The position numbers were made by a program, and so were the translations under genes. This document shows positions 59,026 through 64,000 of a stretch of DNA of 64,000 nt, piece after piece. Source of the DNA: Ancylostoma caninum (lineage: Eukaryota; Nematoda; Chromadorea; Rhabditida; Ancylostomatidae); contig JBAJFG010000109.1 in NCBI GenBank assembly GCA_037903475.1, forward strand, positions 496,001 to 560,000. Reading direction: 5' to 3'. The notes beneath the pieces were generated by a model that ran no database searches, was not told the origin of the DNA, and saw only the letters and a list, made by a program, of their open reading frames with translations. How positions within the stretch are numbered: position 1 is the first letter of the stretch; every line of letters starts with the position of its first letter.

Positions 59026-59504
59026 TTAAAGGCAGTGTCTCACCTCATGTTGTCGATCGAGGTATCCACATATTCAGGTGCAGCTCGAGGCGCTGATCCC
59101 AATGATATTATGTATTGATGTCAGAAAACACCCCCAAAAACTCCTACTTTTAAGGCAAAATTAGATACAGAAGCGGACGAGTTTCCTTGCTAGGAAGCAA
59201 GCAAAAGCGGAGCTGAGAACCTGAGATTCCACATTAAAATGAACTTCCCAGAAGCAGCTATTATCAAACAAACAAACATTTCCGTGTTGCAAAACCATGC
59301 CGCACCCTCAGCAAGCTCTTGCTGCGGAATGAACCCTCTCGTCCACTGCCCACTTTCGAAATTCTCGGCCAAAGAAACCCGTAACTTATGGGGTTTTCAA
59401 CGCTTCTACAAACTCAAACTACATCTTTGTGCTTAGCGGCTCGCGTATGTTCGACCGAGATAGGAATCTCGAATGCGGCCCATGAACTGAGAGACTGCCT
59501 TTAA
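59026..59504. mobile_element. TTAAAGGCA-type TIR MITE
   Basis: The left end TTAAAGGCAGTGTCTCACCT and reverse-complemented right end TTAAAGGCAGTCTCTCAGTT match at 16 of 20 positions. 479 bp, no transposase. Confidence 0.6.
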
Positions 59505-60135
59505 GACATGTACTAGCGATGAAAGAGGACCAAATATCATCATTTTCAAACTGTAGTGAGGGACTTCGGGTGCGGTTGCGAATATTGAAAACAGGGGTGC
59601 CAGGTGACGTTGTCATTGAACAAGAGAAGCGTTCTTCAGAGATCCGTCATTGACGCGGGAGAGATGGTTTTGCTAGGATTGATAATAACTTGGACACTGT
59701 TCCGCCATACCTACACAGGTGACCATTCAACTTAAACGCAGTATATCAGCGCAGGGACCGCTTTCGAGATTCCCACGTCAGTCGACCATATGCGAGCCGC
59801 TGAGCACAACGATGTGCTTTAAGTACCAGGGGAACGCCTCAAAGCCTCTCAAATTCCAGGTTCATTTATCCGATTTCAAAATTTCAAAATTTTCGGTAAG
59901 TGGTCGAGAGCAGAGATGAGCGGGAATGCTGATGAGAGCGGAACTCGGAAGTCGGAAGTTGGGGGAAGTTCGGAACCTGGAGAAATTTGGAGCGATGAAT
60001 ACAGCACGTCTGAGTTGGCGTGACCCAACTACTGCCCAGATTTCAAGCACATCATTGGAATCTGCGCGTCGAGTGGGACTGGATTCTGTTAATATCTCAA
60101 TACCCATAATGAGGTGATACAAGGCTTTTAGTATA

Positions 60136-60782
60136 GGCCCGTAGTAAAGTGTCCAGTGCGATCATCGCACATCATCTCCAGGGTGATGATCGCACTTCAC
60201 GCTGGAGAGCAGCACGGTGATCATCACCGCCGTGAGTCGGACTAACCGTGCATGAAAAGTGATAAAACGTACGTGTTTCACGTATTCCCACATCCCTTCG
60301 TGTTTTAGCGTGAGAGACAGATACGAACCATTGCGACTAACAAACTAGAACGAGTACGATTTGTCAGAAGCACCAGAAGCACCTCTATACTTCTGACAAG
60401 TCGTACACATTCGAGTTTGTTTTGTGCTGTGGGGCGAAAATAAACATGCCTAAGTCCGTAGGCTCAGATGCATTCTGTGCAATTCGCGCACCTGATCATA
60501 CATACCTTCACATCATCACTATACTCCGAGTGAGATGCTCCGAGTACCTCACTCGGCGTCTCTTCGCCCCGCACACTATCTAGTCCCCAAACGATGGCGA
60601 TAATCGCCCTCCTGGGCGATGAGATCAACGCCTTCACGTATGTGCTCGCAGCACCGCCACGGATGGTGATGATCTTCCATTCCTCAGTGTTGGAAGATCG
60701 TCGCGCGTGCGATCATCGCCCAAATGTGGTGACGAGTTGTGCAGGCAGCTGATCTCATCGCCACGACACTTTACTATGGGCC
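60136..60782. mobile_element. GTAGTAAAGTG-type MITE, full-length copy
   Basis: Ends GGCCCGTAGTAAAGTGTC and (reverse complement) GGCCCATAGTAAAGTGTC, flanked by ATA (60133-60135, 60783-60785). 647 bp with several GATGATCGC inverted motifs; no transposase. It abuts and apparently truncates the exon-2 fragment at 60783. Confidence 0.8.
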
Positions 60783-60952
60783 ATAGACTCCATATGCCAA
60801 TCTGTGAGACAAAAGCCTGGGCAATCGCATGTGTCACAGCTAGGAACTGAAGGAGAGACAGAAGGAGGCTGATTGTGGTTGCCTGTTCCACAGCTAGGCG
60901 CAGGCGGAGGTGGAGTGCTTTTGGAACCATACTTGTGGAAGTTTTCATTACC
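60783..60952 (-). pseudogene. Partial, decayed copy of gene C exon 2
   Basis: NFHKYGSKSTPPPPAPSCGT followed by GNHNQPPSVSPSVP and SCDTCDCPG aligns with EVFHRYGCDNCPPPPPCETG and the start of the Cys repeats of gene C. The upstream R-R/TTTIIKK part is missing and the 3' part ends at the MITE at 60782. ATTCAG precedes it, but the frame enters through a TAG. This is a remnant of local duplication. Confidence 0.65.
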
Positions 60953-61202
60953 TACCCCTGAATTTAGTGAATGCCCCTAAGTTTTCGCCCCCCTAATCAC
61001 CCATCCCTGAGCCTACCAAATCAATAGGACAAATGTCTACGTGCTGTACTTAAGCCTACTGAGATTGAGTTCTAAACGAATAATAATTGCGACTCAGTTG
61101 CGACACACTTGTCGCAGTATCTGCATCGCATAAGCCTCATACAAGTTCGATTATGGGAAAGGCTGTAGATAAATACACAAACAATATATCGTTAGTGCTC
61201 AC

Positions 61203-61270
61203 CTTATACCTGCCTCGATTTCCCCGATCTCGAAGGAACAAAGGACGAGCAACACACCGGCCAAGATCAT
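61203..61270 (-). CDS. Exon 1 of secreted gene C (signal peptide)
   Basis: ATG opens MILAGVLLVLCSFEIGEIEA, a signal peptide, then Gly-Ile and split AG before a strong donor GTGAGC. It is 68 nt, phase 2, and a paralogue of gene B exon 1. A competing donor seven bases earlier (CAG then GTATAA) would give phase 1 and not fit exon 2. Confidence 0.65.
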
Positions 61271-61313
61271 GGCGGAATGATGCTTGGTGTCTCAGCATGC
61301 CCGCCCCGAGAGA

Positions 61314-61320
61314 ATTTATG
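61314..61320 (-). promoter_or_regulatory. TATA-like box of gene C
   Basis: CATAAAT on the minus strand lies 44-50 bp before the ATG, in a block (GACTGGTTAGGGACATAAA) that aligns with the TATAAG block of gene B at the same spacing. Confidence 0.4.
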
Positions 61321-62959
61321 TCCCTAACCAGTCGCGTCTCGGATTCGAGTTGCAAAAAGTCTTTAAAATGGTCTGATGACATTCTCCAATGTTACAATGC
61401 AGTAGAGATGCTACAGATAATTTCTTGCATGCACACTGTATACACATGGTGTACCGAAGTAATTGCATTGTCGTGTTAGTGACTGGACCATAATCTAGAA
61501 AAGAACTAAAGATAACTGCATGTCACACGGCATGTCTGCTATTGATGCCAGTACTCTGACTGCTACTGGTAAAAATTGAGCGAAGGAGTGCCAGATACAT
61601 TAACAGTGTGGTTTTACTGAATCTGCTGGAGTATCTGGGGAATCGTTCATCTCCAAAGAAACGTGTGGAAGACAACCCACCGTGTTGGAAGAGTGGATTT
61701 TGTCTGATGCTCGCCAGCATCTTCATGATAAAGGGTGGTGGGCAAGGGTCGGTACGAATACCAGGAAATATTCTCACTGAAGTGCCTCCTGCTATGTTTA
61801 CATTTCTTGAGCTATTGAACAACACTGTGCATATTACTTCAGGAGTATTTCAGGACCCTCCACATGGGCAACGTCAAGAAGATCAAGCAGATTCTTGTAT
61901 TCCATGTTTTCAGAATGTTAGCAAAGCGGAACGGAATCGCATTAGAATTTCTTGGCATGAATGCTTTCTTGAAATGAAGAAAAAAACAAATGGGCCCAAA
62001 TTCATTGAGGAAAAGTAGATGAGGATTAAAGTTGAGCAACAATTGTAAAAATTATTTCCATAACCGGAGATATGTGTCATTTTTTCTAAATTGGCTAATG
62101 TCTTTTTGTGATAGACGAATCAATTCAATTAGAGGCTCATATTTTTTGTGATGAACGAATGTTTTCGTGAACAAAGAACGAGTCAATGTAGTCCAACGAA
62201 CATTCGCCCCACAGAGATCTTAACTTGTTGTCTGGAGAAAATTTACATCAGTAACCAAATTTTCCGGTTTCGTTGAATGGAAATCGTTCTTCGTTCAATT
62301 ATCGAATGTATGGATGTCCATAAATTAAGAAGAACCCGCGCAGATCTCCGATTTCTTGATTAGAGAACCATTTCTTGAACTGTTGGAAGTAGCTCCGTTT
62401 CTCAGCTTTCGATAGTAAACGTTGGGAGTAATAGACTTCAAAGTAATAGAAGAAAAATTTGAGAGGAAGAAGGAGTCGATTGTTTGACTAGGCACCACAT
62501 TTTCCCAACCTAATAACTGTACTTACTTCTCACATTACTCCACTGGTCTGTCTGACATGATAACAATGTAGCCTTTATAAAGTAGGTTGGCGGCGACAAC
62601 GAGAAAGATGTAAAATTCTGCGTGATGCAGTCGTGTTTCGCCTGGCAAACGATCTAGAAGCAAAGGCAATGCTTTCCATTAGACTTTTTCTTCTTCTCAC
62701 TAAACGCTCTTCTTGAGAAATCTAAAAGTTGCTTCTACTTTGTTACTCATGCACTGGATAACGGAATTTCTCATTTCACAGCTCCTGACATGCTTATGAC
62801 AACATATGATTAAAGATACCTAAGACTCTCTCTTACCTGCGCAGAAGTGTCCACATTGGTTCGCAGTCGTTACATCGGATTCTGTGGTTATCACTCAACT
62901 TTCTGGTGTTATTCTCACTCATTTCCATTGCTCGTTCTCGAATTCCTGATAAAAATCTA
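61321..62959. other. Gene-free stretch
   Basis: Both strands are open at 61523-62018, with no recognised domain. A small dispersed repeat (GGAGAAAATTTACATCA) at 62233 is shared with 27904. Nothing is called. Confidence 0.3.
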
Positions 62960-64000
62960 GGCTGGTACCAGCGCCCTACTCGCTAGAGTGTCGTTTTCAT
63001 ACGCCAGCATTTTGCCCGTATCATAATAACCCCTTTGCCTAAGAAACCTCCGTTCACCTCCCCGCTAAACTATCGTCCAATCAGCATTACCTCGATTTTT
63101 GCCAGGTCATTTGAAAAAATCCTTAAGGAAAGAATCGAAAAGCACCTTCAAGAACATTCAATTATAATATATCCTCATTAAAACATGGATTTCAGAAAGG
63201 AAAGTCAACGGTAACTACTATGCTTCAATCCTTGAACAGTTAATGATGATCACGGGCATGCCACAGATGTAGTCTTCCTCGATTTTTGTAAGGCTTTTGA
63301 CAAAGTAACGCATGATAAGTTACTCTTGAAATTAGATAGAATTGGAATTCATCCTCGGATTACAAGCTGGATTCAAGCTTTTATTCCACAGGGGGGGAGT
63401 TCTCTCTCCGATCCTTTTAAACAAATATACGTATTAGCTTCCTCATCTTATTTCAAAATTTGCTGTTAACTGCTGCGCTTTTGCCGATGACCTTAAAATC
63501 TATGCTAAAAGTTCTGACAGGCCAGCACTTGAGAATGCAATCGATATTATACACAAATGGTCCATGGATTGGAAGATCCCACTGTCAGAGGAGAAGACTA
63601 AGCTAATGCATATTGGGCCCCGGAATAGCTGCCACGCCTATGTTGTAGGAGAAACCCCGATTCAAGCAGTTGACAAGATCAAGGACTTAGGGTTTTTGCT
63701 TTCAAGCGACCTAAACTTTGACCACCACTGTGAACAAATCGATGTTAAGGCCATGGGCGTAATGTACAAACTATTCAGGGCGCTGATTACTAAGAATAGT
63801 TCGGTTCTCCTACTTGCCTCTAAAACTTACATTAGACCTTTACTTGAATACGGTACCGTCATCTTCAACCCATACAAACGGAACGTTAGTGATAAACTTG
63901 AGGAAGTTCAAAAAAGTTTCACAAGAAAATTCTTTACGAGGACAGTCGGCTTCTCTTATGATAGGATCCCCTCCGTTAAGGAGAGGAATATGAATCTTGC
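62960..64000 (+). pseudogene. CR1-type LINE reverse transcriptase, runs off the window
   Basis: Plus-strand pieces in RT order: IPLPKKPPFTSPLNYRPISI near 63030, FEKILKERIEKHLQEHSII, HGFQKGKSTVTTMLQSLN, FLDFCKAFDKVTHDKLLLKL near 63280, SWIQAFI, then a deletion up to a Q-G-G-V-L-S-P-like remnant near 63395, CAFADDLKIYAKSSDRPALE near 63480, and a well-preserved thumb (WSMDWKIPLSEEKTKLMHIG, RPLLEYGTVIFNPY) to the window edge. Frame changes occur near 63170, 63240, 63390 and 63440. The F-A-D-D box marks the catalytic centre. The copy is inactive because about 40 residues between the palm motifs are deleted. The frame is open at 64000. Confidence 0.8.

Larger units (their letters stand above)
58609..61202 (-). 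other. Intron of gene C
   Basis: A 2.6-kb putative intron, GTGAGC to CCCTTTTCAG. It contains MITEs at 59026-59504 and 60136-60782 and a partial exon-2 copy at 60783-60952. The last of these leaves open that exon 1 originally served that copy. Confidence 0.5.

Noticed and set aside
61523..62018. 136-codon plus and 100-codon minus frames
   Set aside because: Both strands open with no recognisable domain or splice framing; no basis to choose a strand.

Overview
The window reads as nuclear DNA of a nematode, probably a clade V strongylid (hookworm-like) worm. The evidence is spliced genes with short exons and TTTTCAG-type acceptors, an hnRNP R/Q gene remnant, and a nematode-style repeat load: non-autonomous Helitrons, TA- and TTAA-terminated MITEs, an RTE LINE, CR1-type LINEs, a Penelope-like element, a BEL/Pao element with a phlebovirus-type envelope domain, and a mariner. 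It is gene-poor. The species call is inference; no operon, ribosomal array or CRISPR is present.

Layout. 1-1.5 kb (-): decayed 3' part of an hnRNP R/Q gene with a lost splice acceptor and two in-frame stops. 4.7-13.2 kb (+): gene A of a small family of secreted proline/glycine-rich proteins, with exon 1 at 4.7 kb and exon 2 at 13.0 kb; two Helitrons sit in the 8.2-kb space between them. 16.7-17.4 kb (-): Penelope-like remnant with a GIY-YIG domain and a hammerhead-like RNA core. 17.4-21.7 kb: MITEs and an inverted pair of tRNA-derived SINE-like repeats. 21.9-24.7 kb (-): gene B of the secreted family. 26.7-30.9 kb: large nested inverted repeats. 31.4-35.5 kb: a (GT)n tract of about 190 units, a MITE and a cluster of nested Helitrons. 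35.8-38.0 kb (-): RTE-type LINE. 39.3-40.8 kb: a Tc1/mariner-like foldback element. 41.7-46.5 kb (+): a broken BEL/Pao endogenous retrovirus split by a Helitron that is itself split by a mariner. 47-57 kb: MITEs, a LINE remnant with a 2A-like motif, and a third repeat family that may be Helitron-like. 57.9-61.3 kb (-): gene C of the secreted family, with an exon-2 fragment in its intron. 62.9-64.0 kb (+): CR1-type reverse transcriptase that runs off the window.

The most interesting host signal is the three-gene secreted family. Each gene has a short first exon encoding a signal peptide that ends in phase 2, and a second exon whose first base completes an arginine. The three joins read R-H-R-R, R-Q-R-R and R-Y-R-R, which is the R-X-R-R consensus of furin/kexin (BLI-4-like) convertases. 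The exon-2 products are otherwise low-complexity Pro/Gly/Cys-rich segments. This suggests precursor proteins trimmed like nematode cuticle collagens, but that function is inference.

The most interesting mobile signal is a group of non-autonomous Helitrons. Two subfamilies with different 5' ends share one 3' end (hairpin ending CTAG) and an internal array of about 60 bp units. All intact ends sit between A and T without target duplication.
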